Notes: a model not told the origin generated them from the sequence alone. A stretch of DNA of 64,000 nucleotides from Mytilus galloprovincialis (GCF_965363235.1 NC_134843.1:48169535-48233534); one strand, 5' to 3'. Counted from the first letter of the stretch, positions 49,201 through 59,535 are shown. A program made the numbers and translations.

Positions 49201-52200
49201 GTAATCGCCATATGTTCATTTTTAGCTCACCTGGCCCAAAGGGCCAAGTGAGCTTTTCTCATCACTTTGCGTCCGGCGTCCGTCGTCCGTCGTCCGTCGT
49301 CGTCCGGCGTTAGCTTTTACAAAAATCTTCTCCTCTGAAACTACTGGGCCAAATCAAACCAAACTTGGCCACAATCATCATTGGGGTATCTAGTTTAAAA
49401 AATGTGTGGCGTGACCCGGTCAACCAACCAAGATGGCCGCCACGGCTAAAAATAGAACATAGGGGTAAAATGCAGTTTTTGGCTTATAACTCAAAAACCA
49501 AAGCATTTAGAGCAAATCTGACATGGGGTAAAAATGTTTATCAGGTCAAGATCTATCTGCCCTGAAATTTTCAGATGAATCGGTCAATCGGTTGTTGGGT
49601 TGCTGCCCCTGAATTGGTAATTTTGAGGAAATTTTGCTGTTTTTGGTTATTATCTTGAATATTATTATAGATAGAGATAAACTGTAAACAGCAATAATGT
49701 TCAGCAAAGTAAGATCTACAAATAAGTCAACATGACCAAAATGGTCAGTTGACCCGTTTAGGAGTTATTGCCCTTTATAGTCAATTTTTAACCATTTTTC
49801 GTAAATTAAAGTAATCTTTTACAAAAATCTTCTCCTCTGAAACTACTGGGCCAAATTAATTCAAACTTGGCCACAATCATCTTTGGGGTATCTAGTTTAA
49901 AAAATGTGTGGCGTGACCTGGTCAACCAACCAAGATGGCCACCACCGCTAAAAATAGAACATAGGGGTAAAATGCAGTTTTTGGCTTATAACTCAAAAAC
50001 CAAAGCATTTTGAGGAATCTGACATGGGATAAAAATGTTTATCAGGTCAAGATCTATCTGCCCTGAAATTTTCAGATGAATCGGTCAATTGGTTGTTGGG
50101 TTGCTGCCCCTGAATTGGTAATTTTGAGGAAATTTTGCTGTTTTTGGTTATTATCTTGAATATTATTATAGATAGAGATAAACTGTAAACAGCAATAATG
50201 TTTAGCAAAGTAAGATCTACAAATAAGTCAACATGACCAAAATGGTCAGTTGACCCGTTTAGGAGTTATTGCCCTTTATAGTAAATTTTTAACCATTTTT
50301 CGTAAATTAAAGTAATCTTTTACAAAAATCTTCTCCTCTGAAACTACTGGGCCAAATTAATTCAAACTTGGCCACAATCATCTTTGGGGTATCTAGTTTA
50401 AAAAATGTGTGGCGTGACCTGGTCAATCAACCAAGATGGCCGCCACCGCTAAAAATAGAACATAGGGGTAAAATGCAGTTTTTGGCTTATAACTCAAAAA
50501 CCAAAGCATTTTGAGGAAATCTGACGGGATAAAAATGTTTATCAGGTCAAGATCTATCTGCCCTGAAATTTTCAGATGAATTGGACAACTGGTTGTTGGG
50601 TTGCTGCCCTCCAATTGGTAATTTTTAAAGAAATTTTGCCGTTTTTGGTTATCTTGGATACTATTATAGATAGCGATAAACTGTAAACAGCAATAATGTT
50701 CAGCAAAGTAAGATCTACAAATAAGTCAACATGACCAAAATGGTCAGTTGACCCGTTTAGGAGTTATTGCCCTTTATAGTCAATTTTTAACCATTTTTCG
50801 TTAATTAAAGTAATCTTTTACAAAAATCTTCTCCTCTGAAACTACTAGGCCAAATTAATCCAAACTTGGCCACAATCATCTTTGGGGTATCTAGTTTAAA
50901 AAATGTGTGGCGTGACCTGGTCAACCAACCAAGATGGCCGCCACGGCTAAAAATAGAACAAAGGGGGAAAATGCAGTTTTTGGCTTATAACTCAAAAACC
51001 AAAGCATTTTGAGGAAATCTGACATGGGATAAAAATGTTTATCAGGTCAAGATCTATCTGCCCTGAAATTTTCAGATGAATCGGTCAATCGGTTGTTGGG
51101 TTGCTGCCCCTGAATTGGTAATTTTATGGAAATTTTGCTGTTTTTGGTTATTATCTTGAATATTATTATAGATAGAGATAAACTGTAAACAGCAATAATG
51201 TTCAGCAAAGTAAGATCTACAAATAAGTCAACATGACCAAAATGGTCAGTTGACCCCTTTAGGAGTTATTTCCCTTTATAGTCAATCTTTAACCATTTTT
51301 CATAAATCTAAGTAATCTTTTACAAAATCTCCACTGAAACTACTAGGCCACAATCATCTTTGGGGTATCTAGTTTGAAAAATGTGTCCGATGACCTGGCC
51401 ATTCAACCAAGATGGCCGCCACGGCTAAAAATAGAACATAGGGGTAAAATGCAGTTTTTGGCTTATAACTATGAAACCAAAGCATCTAGAGCAAATCTGA
51501 CAAGAAGTTAAATTGTTAATCAAGTCAATATCTATCTGCCCTGAATTTTTCAGATGAATTGGACAACTGGTTGTTGGGTTGCTGCCCTCCAATTGGTAAT
51601 TTTTAAAGAAATTTTACCGTTTTTGGTTATCTTGAATACTATTATAGATAGCGATAAACTGTAAACAGCAATAATGTTCAGCAAAGTAAGATCTACAAAT
51701 AAGTCAACATGACCTAAATGGTCAATTGACCCCTTAAGGAGTTATTGCCCTTTATAGTCAATTTTTAACAATTTTCATTAATTTGGTAAATTTATGTAAA
51801 TTTTTACCAAATATAGTTCTCTGTTACTAATGGGCAAAGTTCATTATAGATATAATTGTAAGAAGCAAAATCGTTCAGTAAAGTAAGAACTTCAAACACA
51901 TCACCATCACCAAAATACAATTTTGTCATGAATCCATTTGTGTCCTTTGTTTAATATGCACATAGACCAAGGTGAGCGACACAGGCTCTTTAGAGCCTCT
52001 AGTTAGTATTTCCATGCAAACTTGTGTTGGGGAAAATGCCAATATATTCCATGAACACTATAGTTTTGTGTATGCTCACTTCAACATCAACACTTCTGTT
52101 GTATTTGGTTGTGATTCTAGCAGAACTCTTGCACCCTTTACTGTTTTTACGAAAACGCCTTTTTGGAGATCAATATACTGCAGACGGCCATTTTGGTACA

Positions 52201-55200
52201 CAAAACTCTTGTTTATATTTACTTTAATACTTACTTATATACAATTTTGAAATCTAAAATGTAAAAGTGCAACAACACTATCTACACACTTTAGATGTAG
52301 CATCGTACATATCCCCATTTATATGAAGGACAAAACAAGCCAGGTGAGCTTTTCTCATCACTTGGCGTCCGTCGTCCGTCGTCGTTGTCGTCCTCTTTAA
52401 CTTTTTACATTTGAACTTCTTCTAGAGAACCACTGAATGGAATAAAACCAAACATGGCATGAGTGTTCCTTATAAGGTGCTGACCAAGTGTTGTTACTTT
52501 GTAGCCGATCCGTCATCCAAGATGGCTGCCAGCGGGGGACTTAGTTTAACATAGGACCCTATGGGAAATGCATACAAATGACTTCTTTTAGAGAACCACT
52601 GAATGGAATGAAACCAAACATGGCATGAATGTTCCTTATAAGGTGCTGATCAAGTGTTGTTACTTTGTAGCCGATCCATCATCCAAGATGGCCACCAGTG
52701 GGGGACTTAGTTTAACATTGGACCCAATGGGAAATGCATACAAATGACTTCTCTTAGAGAACCACTGAATGGAATGAAACCAAACTTGGCATGAATGTTC
52801 CTTTGACCAAGTGTTGTTACTTTGTAGCGGATCTATCATCCAAGATAGCCCCCAGGGAGGGACTTAGTTTAACATAGGACCCTATGGGAAATGCATACAA
52901 ATGACTTCTTTTATAGAACTACTGAATGGAATGAAACCAAACTTGGCATGAATGTTCCTTATAAGGTTCTGACCAAGTTTTGTTACTTTGTAGCGGATCT
53001 ATCATCCAAGATAGCCTCCAGGGAGGGACTTAGTTTAACATAGGACCCTATGGGTAATGCATACAAATGACTTCTTTTAGAGAACTACTGAATGGAATAA
53101 AACCAAACTTGGCATGAATGTTCCCTATGAGGTGCTGACCAAGTGTTGTTACTTTGTAGCAGATCCATCATCCAAGATGGCTGCCAGCGGGGGGCTTAGT
53201 TTAACATAGGACCCAATGGGAAATACATACAAATGTCTTCTTTTAGAGAACCACTAAATGGAATGAAGTCAAACATAGCATGAATGTTCCTTATGACATG
53301 CTGACCAAGTGTTGTTACTTTGTAGCCAATCCATCAACCAAGGTGGCTTCCAGCAGGGGACTTTGTTTAACATAGGACCCTATGGGAAATACATACAAAT
53401 GTCTTCTTTTAGAGAACCACTGAATTGAATGAAAGCAAACATAGCATAAATGTTCCTTTCTTAATGAGGTGCTGGCGTAGTGTTGTTACTTTGTAGCCAA
53501 ATTTTTTTCTTGTTACATGATTTCAAAAACCCAAGTAGAATCAGGTGAGCGATACAGGCTCTTGAGAGCCTCTAGTTTTATTCAAGAAAACATTTATTGT
53601 TATAAGATATTATTATTTTATTCTCCCGGGCGCTATTTTTCCTTCCCCGGGCGCTTTTTCTTTTCCTGTGCGCTTTTTAGTAGGACCGTATATAATGACT
53701 ATTTAATCATTACACACACTTGTTTGCTGTCTACAGTGTACACTATTCACCTTCTTACATGACCTCTTAGCTTGTGATAAGAAAACTTTTTGAGTGAAGG
53801 AGATCATGCATAGGTTTGATATCAGGCTGGTTCAAAACAAAGACTTTGAAATTGGTATCAATAACTGATGTGTCTGGTAATAAGTTAGATATTTTTTTTT
53901 TTTGTATTTTTCTTTTAGCAATTCTAAAGACGATATACATTATTACCATGCGAAATTATCCTTTAATGTATGGTCAGAATATAATAAAATGTTTTAGATT
54001 ATGAATTATATCATATTACAGTCTTCACGATGAACTGTAAAATCTACAGGCCCGAAGCTCAACTTTTGAAATTATTTAGTTAAATTCTGTTGGCCTGTAG
54101 ATATGATTTTTACAGGCCCGAGAGCAATTTTACAAGCCTGGGCTGTCTGGGCTGCTGTTCAGCGTGAAGACTGTATTATCCTGCAATTGGGTGTCCTACT
54201 ATACAGATACAGCCCTACAGATATCGCTATGCTGTATCTGTATACTATACAGATAGTATACAGATACAGCTTTAAAGCTCCGCCCAATGCCGGACTGAGT
54301 ATTGTTTGAACCTGTGTGATCTCAGAATGTGTATTCCTGTTGCATTCCAATGACGATGACAATTGTCGATTTCAAACTTGAATGTGTATGATTATGTTAC
54401 AAAATCAACCATGTCAATTTCAGCATGCATTGTTTAGTGAATGTCAAGTCTGGAGCGTAAGACAATTCGTACACTTCTGTTTCAAATTTGACAATGTTTT
54501 GTTATTTTTTTTTAATGTTGAAATTAGTTGTTATGTTAAAATAGATAATTATTCACCTTGAGCGATGTATTATTGTTGACCATTCGAGATTCTTTTTTTG
54601 CGAACCTGTCTTCAGAGTAATGTGTGATTTTGATATTACTACTTGGGCCTCAAGGCATTACAAATCGAAAATAAATGCTAAATATGTTAGTTTTTGTGTC
54701 TTTCAAAACACAAATTATATACAGAATTAATTACAGGATAAAGACAATAACCGTTTAGTGTCTTTAAATATCAGCTGTATTTGTACTTGGCTCGAAACAG
54801 GTGTAATAGCTCGCTAAAAGCTCGCATACACCTTGTTTCCTAGCCTCGTACAAATACAGCTGATATTTAAAGACACTAGACAGTTATCTATAATACTAAA
54901 ATTACGAGGTCCAATTTGTCAGCCGTCATCACGTAAAAACGACGAATCAAAGAATTCAACTTTATATATAACTAATATAGTACAAAGGTGTAGATTAAAA
55001 AATTACACCACTCCAGGCCCTTTTGTTTTCCACGTAATTAATATTGCCAATAATTAAGAAGTTCCGGGTCGAGTCGGATACCGATACCAATAGTATATTC
55101 ACCTGTTACCGATTACCTTATCTGTACGTTCCTCATCTGACAGGCGCACCACCAAACGGTGTATTCAGGATTAATATGCTATATAGTATTACACGGGTCA

Positions 55201-58200
55201 TAATCACAGGGTTGACACTACTTAATTGTCAAATTGTTACCTATTGTAGTATTTTAATCAGTAAGACTTTCTAAGATAACAATACGAATACTAAAAATCT
55301 GGACTAAAATAAGGCGTATAGGTACAGTTTTCAATTTGTTAGCGGGCATGACGTAAAACAGCGAATCAAAGAATTCAATATTTATAACTAATATAGGACA
55401 ATGCTGTTGATTAAAAAATACTCCATTCCAGGACCTTTTGTTTTCCAAATAATTAATATTATCAATAATTGATCAGTTCCAGTTCGACGGGTTCAAACTA
55501 AAAGATTTGAAAGCCGAGAGAAAACTGTGTATCTTATAACCAGCATGACTTTATCAGATACATTACTAATACTAAAATAAGGCTTGCGCATAGTTATATA
55601 CTTTAATTCAGTCACGGACCCGCGATATACGGGTGTGTTCTAGTTGTCTATATAATCATACTTTTAGAATTGTCATAGCTATATCCATCAGATGCTGTAT
55701 GGTTTGGATACTGTAATATGATCAGCATTTTCATAATGATGGCATGATGGAAAAAATGTTTAATTTATCATTTTTAGATCAATCAAAAACAACAATGACC
55801 AGAAATACCAAATTCTTACAGACCCTTTTGGCTGATGAACAGAACGCAAGTTTCAGTGACAGTGAAATATTTGGAAGGCATCATACACCTTCACCATTAC
55901 ATTCTGATACTGACGATATTATAGCACTGAAACAATTCACAGGTCCAGAATATTTATCTGATACAAACTATAAGGGGAGTAGTTCAAGTTCAACTCTTAT
56001 AGGAAAACCTCCAAAAATGAAAATGTCCCCCACAAAAAGACGGGAAAGAAGATCTGAAGATGCTGCTGACTATAAACAGATTTATATTAGTGATAAGGAT
56101 TCCTTAACAACTGAAGATACTAGATCTCAGAGAAAAAATGAAAACTCCAGATTTATTACAAAACCATGTTTATCATTGTCAGGAAATGTTTCAGACACAG
56201 GCATGAGTGATGTGAGGAATATAAATAGAAATAATCTACAAGTGCATAATTCATACAGTGACACAGAATCATTATCACGAGGGAGAAGTTTATCTCCTAC
56301 AGCTATAACTTTAGGAAGAGGAAGGGCAAGTTCACCTTTAAACCTTTGTAAAGAGAGGTCACCTTCACCTATGACCTCAAGTAGAGGAAGATCACCTTCA
56401 CCAATGACCTTGACTAGAGGAAATGCACCTCCAATATCTTCAGCATTTCCACCTACAGGCAGGGGGAGAGGACAATTAGATATTCTAAGATTAGCTAAGA
56501 ATTTTCGTTTGCCACCATCATCTCCAAGTTCTACCTCTGATATTGATTCTGATCATAAAACCTCAACTAGTCCTCAAATTAATACGTCCCTTTTTAATAA
56601 ACTAAGAGATAATCCTGTATTGTCCAGTTCATTGGACAGTGGTGGAGCTAGACAAAAAGTGTACAGAGGTGTGCCAGGACAGTTTGATGATTCAGAATCT
56701 GACTCAAGTGCAGCTCTATCAAATCAAAACAGTGGACTTAACACTCTACTGAGGAAAGACACAAATGTTCCCTTGACCAGGGGTCGCTTACCTAAAGCTG
56801 CTCTTAGTAGAATAGGTTTGTCATCAGGTAGTGACACAGATCATTCTAAAAACATTTCATCAATTCTAAAAGTGAACCAACAATTAGCTTTTACAGGAAG
56901 TGGCAATCAAGACACAAAACAGGAAATGAGGTAACTTTGTGAGATATTTATATATATGGTCAAATGCTTCATATTTAACATTTTTCAGATTGGTTTCTAT
57001 TCTTGAATTTTAGTTTGCCTCAACCAAATGTTATAAAAAATATACGCAATACTTCTACATATAAAAAGAAGATGTGGTATGATTGCCAATGAGACAACTA
57101 TCCACAAAAGACCAAAAGGACACAGACATTAACAACTATAGGTCACCGTATGGCCTTCAACAATGAGCAAAGCCCATACCGCATAGTTAGCTATAATAGA
57201 CCCCGATAAGACAATGTAAAACAATTCAAACGAGAAAACTAACAGCCTTATTTATGTAAAAAATGAACGAAAAACAAATATGTAACACATAAACAAACAA
57301 CAACCACTGAATTACAGTCTCCTGACTTGGGACAGGCACATACTTGAATAATGTGGCGGGGTTAAACATGTTAGCGGGATCCCAACCCTCCCCCTAACCT
57401 GGGACAGTGGTATAACAGTACAACATAAGAACGAACTATATAAATAACACAGATCAAGTCAAAAATTGGATGGCTTCACTTATACCATTCATGAGTTATG
57501 CCCCTTTATAAACATAAAAAAATATGATTTTTTTGTTTCCATTCTCTTACATTAGTTTGCCACAACCAATTGTTATAAAACATATAAACACAATGCTTAT
57601 TACCACAAGACACAGATCAAGTTTAAAACTGGGTGGTGTCACTTTTACTGTTCTTGAGTTATGCACCTTTATAGATGGAAACATTTAGAAACCTGTCCTT
57701 TACATTCTCTAACTTTAGTTTGTCATGACCATATGTTATGGATTTATGCTTATAATAATAAAGAAAATGGTCACAACTATGTTCATCTTGTATCTGTATA
57801 TGGACGTTGACTGGTATTATTTACAAGCGGGGGCATCTGTGGCCCATAGACAAATTATCTATTTATTTATACTAAGAAAGACATGCCCTTTCGCTATAAG
57901 AAATTGGTTTTACAGATACTTCCTACCATTCAATAGTACAAGGTTATGAGGATTTGAGCAGGACATTTACACTTCAATATATTTTGCAATCCAACGCTTT
58001 GTTCTTGCTGCTTCTAAATGGCTATTTTTATAATTAATATAATTAAAGCTTGTAAAATGCATTTTAGAAAAGAAGAAATGTCTGACATGGATCTTTATGC
58101 ATCTCCAAAGAAAGAAAAGTCATCTGTAAGGTAACTTTCCAATATGCTAAGGACTGTCAAATGACTGTTAATCATGATAACTATGTCAAAAAGAACATAT

Positions 58201-58316
58201 CAAACTTTAAAATCTGTATGAATCTTGTATTTTTTTGTGTCACTTTTCAGATTTAGTGATGATGTTGCCAGTTCATCAGGAACAGAGATTAGTCCATCCA
58301 AAAAGAAATCCCCCAG
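39593..58316 (+). CDS. TDRD12: TDRD12-like Tudor protein, ten exons (N-terminal half or short form)
   Basis: Exons 39593-39616, 42001-42147, 42754-42848, 44272-44322, 44982-45098, 47397-47452, 47778-47939, 55778-56930, 58068-58130 and 58251-58316 all have AG/GT borders and join in phase (~645 codons). The start [16 protein letters not shown] parallels the start of human TDRD12 (MLQLLVLKIEDPGCFW), so the N-terminus is probably complete. Residues ~58-140 form an extended Tudor domain: [23 protein letters not shown], then [19 protein letters not shown] and [23 protein letters not shown] also follow the vertebrate order. In known animals TDRD12 binds PIWI-pathway partners and supports secondary piRNA production in germ cells. 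The helicase region of the family is not in this window. The introns total ~17 kb and are full of transposons. Confidence 0.78.
39690..39988 (+). repeat. Family 2 core fragment in intron 1
   Basis: Blocks 'ttctctgaaattat', 'ggttatggggggttatggctc', 'aaaaaaggggaaaaac', 'ggacaattt..acaatttaaaag' and 'agtgcaagggaggta' match 36780-36990 in order. Both ends are missing. Confidence 0.6.
39989..40193. mobile_element. Small foldback element with 'aaatctatgg' repeats
   Basis: TCAAATCTATGG at the left and CCATAGATTTGA at the right are inverted. Further copies of 'atctatgg' lie between. The ~200-bp size and subterminal repeats suit a MITE. No target duplication is certain. Confidence 0.5.
40235..41730 (+). 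mobile_element. Family 2 Helentron-like element, full copy
   Basis: The 5' end is tatacgaccgcaaaaatt...ggtcgtata, a foldback, followed by gttggcgtcgtcgtccgaa. The core has about four ~158-bp units carrying 'gaaatctatgaaattt', 'caaggtttatgaccacaaaa', 'ttgattttgggagtt' and 'ttaggggccaaaaaggg'. The 3' end has gcggtcgtata (inverse of the start), a gctgcaccctgcggc hairpin and catctgg followed by TT. A second copy of the 3' end follows at 41740-41965. Confidence 0.75.
41215..41440. repeat. ~36-bp minisatellite inside family 2
   Basis: About six units of 'attgtgcaatagcaagaaattttcaattgcacagt' occur, with small variants. Each unit is itself partly self-complementary (ttgtgcaat / attgcac). Confidence 0.75.
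43128..44039. mobile_element. Tigger/pogo-like MITE, 912 bp, TSD TA
   Basis: Ends CAGTCGAACTTTGTTGTGT and ACACAACGAGGTTCGACTG are inverted, flanked by TA (43126-43127 and 44040-44041). Several 'cgactcatccgag' boxes lie inside each end. CAGT-G/C-GAACCTCG-like termini with TA are typical of the pogo/Tigger branch of Tc1-mariner. No transposase remains. It lies in intron 3 of the Tudor gene. Confidence 0.8.
45150..45888 (-). mobile_element. Helitron-type copy C, 739 bp, in a TA repeat
   Basis: On the minus strand it runs from TCTATAATACTAAAATTACG (45888) to the hairpin CCGCGATATCACGGG and CTAG (45150), with A before and T after. TC start, CTRR end, hairpin ~10 bases before the end and no target duplication are the Helitron signature. 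No Rep/helicase is present, so it is non-autonomous. Confidence 0.8.
45931..46131. repeat. Perfect palindrome, 96-bp arms, 9-base loop
   Basis: The left arm 45931-46026 and right arm 46036-46131 are exact reverse complements by base-by-base comparison. Each arm is a SINE 3' half including the B-box-like ggttcgaatcc. This is either a genuine head-to-head duplication or an assembly fold-over. Confidence 0.9.
46204..46345. repeat. TA microsatellites
   Basis: About 40 TA units run from 46204 to 46284, and a second run lies at 46310-46345, each ending in 'cctctttctgtgg'. Confidence 0.9.
46430..46985 (+). mobile_element. Family 3 element in intron 5 of the Tudor gene
   Basis: The 5' end tatgcccctactgttgtgg, with the inverted ggatggggcatt, is followed by a C-rich cccttgtccccctgtcc stretch. 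Three ~150-bp core units contain 'tgcctcaa..aaatgtta', 'attaccacaaaa' and 'ttttggtggtgtcac'. The end is 'catttgtgtcccatggacag', a tgtcc/ggaca hairpin. Confidence 0.65.
47590..47665 (+). mobile_element. Family 1 3' end only (truncated copy)
   Basis: 'atatagacctaggtgagcaacacaggctcttcagagcctctaat' matches the end of the copies at 52007 and 61727, including the hairpin and CTAA. It lies in intron 6. Confidence 0.65.
49226..52007 (+). mobile_element. Family 1 Helentron-like element, ~2.8 kb
   Basis: It starts agctcacctggcccaaaggg with the inverted gccaagtgagc, then cgtccggcgtccgtcgtccg. The core has about five ~500-bp units ('cttctcctctgaaactactgg' at ~49325, 49826, 50326 and 50827, then a degraded copy). 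It ends with ggtgagcg, the aggctctttagagcct hairpin and CTAG before TT. Confidence 0.8.
52335..53575 (+). mobile_element. Family 1 relative with a different ~166-bp core
   Basis: It shares the ends (ccaggtgagcttttctcatc... and ggtgagcgatacaggctcttgagagcctctag) with family 1, but the core consists of about seven units of ~166 bp with 'agagaaccactgaatggaat', 'ggcatgaatgttccttat', 'tgttactttgtag' and 'taggaccctatgggaaatg'. The same ends with an unrelated core show that the core is replaceable. Confidence 0.75.
54019..54173. mobile_element. CAG-ended MITE, 155 bp, TSD TATTA
   Basis: CAGTCTTCACGATGAAC and GTTCAGCGTGAAGACTG are inverted, flanked by exact TATTA (54014-54018 and 54174-54178). Internal 'tacaggcccgaga/gc' occurs twice. 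It lies in intron 7 of the Tudor gene. Confidence 0.8.
54740..54886. repeat. Long palindrome, its right arm interrupted by Helitron copy D
   Basis: Arms 'taaccgtttagtgtctttaa...' and '...ttaaagacactagacagtta' pair over ~60 bp around aatagctcgctaaaagctcgc. The pairing to the left-side aagacaataac resumes only after the Helitron, at 55644 (ttgtct), so the Helitron landed within the right arm. Confidence 0.8.
54887..55643 (+). mobile_element. Helitron-type copy D, 757 bp, best-defined copy
   Basis: It runs from TCTATAATACTAAAATTACG (54887) to acccgcgatatacgggt, gtgttCTAG (55643). It is preceded by A and followed by T. Joining the flanks restores the palindrome of the target (cagtta + ttgtct), so the insertion added no target duplication. 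It is non-coding and lies 134 bp upstream of the large Tudor-gene exon. Confidence 0.88.
55778..56930 (+). CDS. TDRD12: Large linker exon of the TDRD12-like gene (384 codons)
   Basis: It is bounded by a ttttttag-type acceptor and a GTAACT donor. It encodes a Ser/Thr/Asp-rich, apparently disordered linker: [68 protein letters not shown] and [10 protein letters not shown]. Repeated RGR next to SP/SPSP could be methylated on arginine and phosphorylated. SDTD/SDSE acidic clusters recur five or more times. No helicase motif lies within it. Confidence 0.8.
56990..57940 (+). mobile_element. Family 3 element split by another repeat, intron 8
   Basis: Core blocks 'tttgcctcaaccaaatgttataaaa' (57012), 'gcttattaccacaagacacag' and 'gggtggtgtcacttttactgttct' (57590-57660), and the end 'gcgggggcatctgtggcccatagacaa' (57827) are present. 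The stretch 57057-57450 is foreign to the family. Confidence 0.6.
57057..57450. repeat. Interspersed repeat inserted in family 3
   Basis: It begins 'acatataaaaagaagatgtggtatgattgcc' and holds 'caactataggtcaccgta', 'cttcaacaatgagcaaagcc' and 'atgttagcgggatcccaa'. A shorter relative lies at 22250. It is inferred to be a common mussel-type repeat. It is non-coding, and its class is unknown. Confidence 0.65.
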
Positions 58317-58617
58317 GTAGGATAGAATAAGTCATTGAAATAATCATTTATTTTATCATTTACTGGCAATAAGTTAAATTGAATGGTAAAACAACATATT
58401 GAAAATTAGATTAAAACTAGACTTATGTCGTTACACCATGTTCACAGGAAATTGTGTACCCGCCAAGTGCCAAAGTAAATAATTTCAACCCATGGCTCGA
58501 TTGCATGATTGTGATTGTGAAAATATGCACTGGTTTCTATTATTTTTACATTCAAGCGTAAATGAGACTTATTTCACTATGGAAATAGATTTTGATATCA
58601 ACATCATCATAGATACC

Positions 58618-58712
58618 AGGATTGAATTTTGTATATATGCCAGACGAGCCTTTTGTCTACAGACTCATCAGTGACACTCCAATCCAAAAAAGTTAAAAAG
58701 GCCAAATTAAGT
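58618..58712 (-). repeat. Fragment related to the 354-bp repeat
   Basis: 'gccagacgagccttttgtctacagactcatcagtgacactc' is the diverged reverse complement of the 'gagcgtcactgatgagtcttttgtagacgaaacgcgcgtctggc' block of the 13-14 kb array. Confidence 0.7.
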
Positions 58713-58772
58713 ACATTTATAAATTTGAATGTTACTTTTCCATTACTTTAAAAGTGTCATCATATAAACTTG

Positions 58773-59123
58773 AACAGCTAACAGCCTATTATTTGAACTT
58801 GGAATTATTTTTAATTATGGAATTTGCATAATTTCTTGTGTTTAAAATTTTTGAAAAATTCCATGTTTATTCTGCATTAAAATGTTTTGAGCGGTGCATA
58901 ATACTTTCCACACAGTGAATTTTGTAAAGATAGTGTTGTGCGCGGCACAGTACAGTCTATTGAAAATGTGCTATCTTCTTTGTAATAGAAAGTGTTGTGT
59001 GCAGCACAGAACATTATAATACAGAATAAACATGGAATTCATTAAAAATTTCCAGCACAAGAAATTAGGCAAATTCCATAATTAAAAATAATTCCAAGTT
59101 CAAATAATAGCCTGTTAGCTGTT
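58773..59123. mobile_element. Foldback MITE, 351 bp, ~150-bp arms
   Basis: AACAGCTAACAGCCTATTATTTG at the left and its inverse at the right continue pairing through ggaattatttttaattatgg and attccatgtttattctg to a ~50-base centre. Mismatches are few in the outer 60 bp. It lies downstream of the last secure Tudor exon. Confidence 0.8.
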
Positions 59124-59374
59124 AAATTTTATACTTTTCAATATAAATGAAGTTGTCATGAAGGTGTATGCTTAATAAAAGTTGAATAGATTTTTATTCT
59201 CTTCTTAAATTCTCAAGCTGCATTATAGATTTACTTAAAATTTTAGATAGTAGAAGCATAAAACTTCCATTACATGAATCTAAAATGGAAAGAAAATAAA
59301 TGTAATGTTGCTGTGGTTATCTGGTAACCTTTGTGGTATTATAATACCTATTGCCTGACCAGTTTAAAAAATAG

Positions 59375-59535
59375 TCAATACAATTTAAAATTGAGAACGG
59401 AAATGGGGAATGTGCCAAAGAGACAACAACCCGACCATAGAGCAGACAACAGCAGAAGGTCACCAACAGGTCTTCAATGCAACGAGAAATTCCCGCACCC
59501 GGAGGCGTCCTTCAACTGGCCCCTAAACAAATATA
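59375..59535 (+). repeat. Interspersed repeat fragment
   Basis: 'aaaattgagaacggaaatggggaatgtgccaaagag' is partly matched by 'aaaattgagaatgaaaatggggaatatgac' at 10016. The body continues with 'gaaggtcaccaacaggtcttcaatgc' and 'cccgcacccggagg'. It probably belongs to the same broad group as 57057-57450. Confidence 0.55.

Larger units (their letters stand above)
48518..53688. mobile_element. Foldback Mutator-like element hosting two Helentron-like elements
   Basis: GGTCCTACTAAAA-GCGC at the left and its inverse at the right are flanked by TATATAATG on both sides (48509-48517 and 53689-53697), an 8- or 9-bp duplication. Just inside each end are ~24-bp repeats of the 'gcgcccggggaaaagaaaaa' type (48531-48625 and, inverted, 53624-53680). 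Insertions at 49226-52007 and 52330-53575 account for most of its length; ~1.1 kb is its own. No transposase was seen. It fills part of intron 7. Confidence 0.65.

Noticed and set aside
52335..53575. Coding repeats (multi-domain protein)
   Set aside because: The ~166-bp unit is not a multiple of three and has stops in all frames.
55744..55777. ATG at 55744 as start of an independent gene
   Set aside because: It lies upstream of a clear acceptor at 55777, and the exon joins in phase to 47939 and 58068, so it is an internal exon of the Tudor gene.
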